41,528 nt of DNA, from assembly GCA_030615505.1 (NCBI GenBank), contig JAUWZD010000035.1, forward strand, positions 1 to 41,528. Direction: 5' to 3'. Origin of the DNA: Spirochaetales bacterium (GTDB lineage Bacteria > Spirochaetota > Spirochaetia > SZUA-6 > DRHE01). The notes beneath the pieces are model-generated. The model searched no databases, was not told where the DNA came from, and was given only the letters and a program-made list of their open reading frames with translations. Of the stretch, positions 41,268 through 41,528 are shown piece by piece; the first letter of the stretch is position 1; every line of letters starts with the position of its first letter. The translations under genes and the position numbers were made by a program.

Positions 41268-41528
41268 TTCGTCCTGCCACCTGGCAATACGGTTTAAAGC
41301 CTCTAAAGGAGTGATTCGCGTCACATCCAGATCCAGTATCTCACCCCTAACAACCTCTAAAGGGGAGAATAGAAGGGGCTGGACTGGGGAGTGTACATTT
41401 TTAGCCTTACCAGGGGCATCTTCGCGCCTAAAGGCATCTTCGCGCCCAAGGGCATCTTCGCGCCCAAGGGCATCTTCGCGCCCAAGGGCATCTTCGCGCC
41501 CAAGGGCATCTTCGCGCCCAAGGGCATC
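41250..41528 (-). CDS. mutS: DNA mismatch repair protein MutS, C-terminal 92 residues (partial)
   Basis: Only the C-terminal end is inside the window; the gene continues beyond the right edge. The final domain (LDVTRITPLEALNRIARWQD) matches the MutS C-terminal dimer/tetramer helix region, with the same TP-x-ALxxI pattern as the E. coli end. Before it, QPLLF fits the sliding-clamp binding motif seen in E. coli MutS (QMSLL). Upstream the linker is an in-frame hexapeptide repeat (LGREDA five times, then FRREDA) encoded by an 18-bp tandem repeat. The stop (TAG) at 41252-41250 lies inside the convergent unknown gene. Confidence 0.88.
   Translation of the reverse strand, partial: DALGREDALGREDALGREDALGREDALGREDAFRREDAPGKAKNVHSPVQPLLFSPLEVVRGEILDLDVTRITPLEALNRIARWQDELREKV
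41415..41528. repeat. 18-bp tandem repeat in mutS
   Basis: The unit GGCATCTTCGCGCCCAAG is repeated six times (41415-41522) and starts a seventh at the window edge. The last five copies are identical; the first (41415-41432) differs at two bases. The coding strand gives (LGREDA)5 then FRREDA. Being six codons long, copy-number change does not shift the frame. The full copy number is unknown because the array runs off the window. Confidence 0.95.

Noticed and set aside
41415-41528. CRISPR-like array
   Set aside because: Units are 18 bp with no spacers between them and encode an in-frame hexapeptide in mutS.

Overview
The window looks like a chromosomal segment of a free-living or host-associated anaerobic spirochaete. 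The best evidence is the very long GreA protein carrying a large helical-repeat N-terminal region (14435-17131). Such fusions are known from Borrelia and Treponema. The gene order mutS-comF-rimP-nusA-infB-rbfA-truB-ribF-rpsO-pnp, followed by lptF/lptG, tgt and murJ, also matches my recollection of Borrelia and Treponema gene order. Genus and species cannot be fixed from the sequence alone.

Layout. (1) 1-2520: a partial gene at the left edge, two sugar ABC permeases, and the decayed C-terminal end of their binding protein. This block is clearly more GC-rich than the rest and looks acquired and eroding. (2) 2790-8258: a compact four-gene operon encoding a YgeY-like M20 hydrolase, an SsnA-like amidohydrolase, a dihydroorotate-dehydrogenase-fold/2x[4Fe-4S] protein and a tungsten-type aldehyde:ferredoxin oxidoreductase. 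This is the most novel-looking system here. (3) 8345-13394: small envelope/TPR genes, dtd and rpe. (4) 13460-18684: a plus-strand operon of a TPR protein, the GreA fusion and a von Willebrand A membrane protein. (5) 18694-24955: a minus-strand operon ROK kinase-tgt-gamma carbonic anhydrase-NlpC/P60-murJ-HEAT. (6) 25139-39707: a long minus-strand operon, rimP-nusA-infB-rbfA-truB-ribF-rpsO-pnp-M16 peptidase-dut-TPR/propeller lipoprotein-lptF-lptG. (7) 39822-41528: comF, an unknown plus-strand gene, and the 3' end of mutS.

Functionally the large blocks are housekeeping: transcription and translation (nusA, infB, rbfA, truB, rpsO, greA, tgt, dtd), RNA decay (pnp), nucleotide hygiene (dut, mutS) and envelope building (murJ, lptF/G, NlpC/P60). 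The accessory part is the four-gene catabolic operon. SsnA and YgeY are known companions in anaerobic purine/uric-acid and selenium-linked hydroxylase clusters. Here they sit instead with an AOR and a PreA-like iron-sulfur protein, and two of the enzymes have altered catalytic motifs.

Other unusual signals are an 18-bp in-frame tandem repeat in the mutS linker running off the window, a promoter plus intrinsic terminator in the rimP-nusA leader, probable leaderless mRNAs for rpe and the ROK kinase, two genes (AOR, murJ) whose expected start codon is not ATG/GTG/TTG, a RibF lacking a recognisable riboflavin-kinase motif, and a NusA ending in a zinc ribbon. No tRNA, rRNA, CRISPR array or insertion sequence was found.
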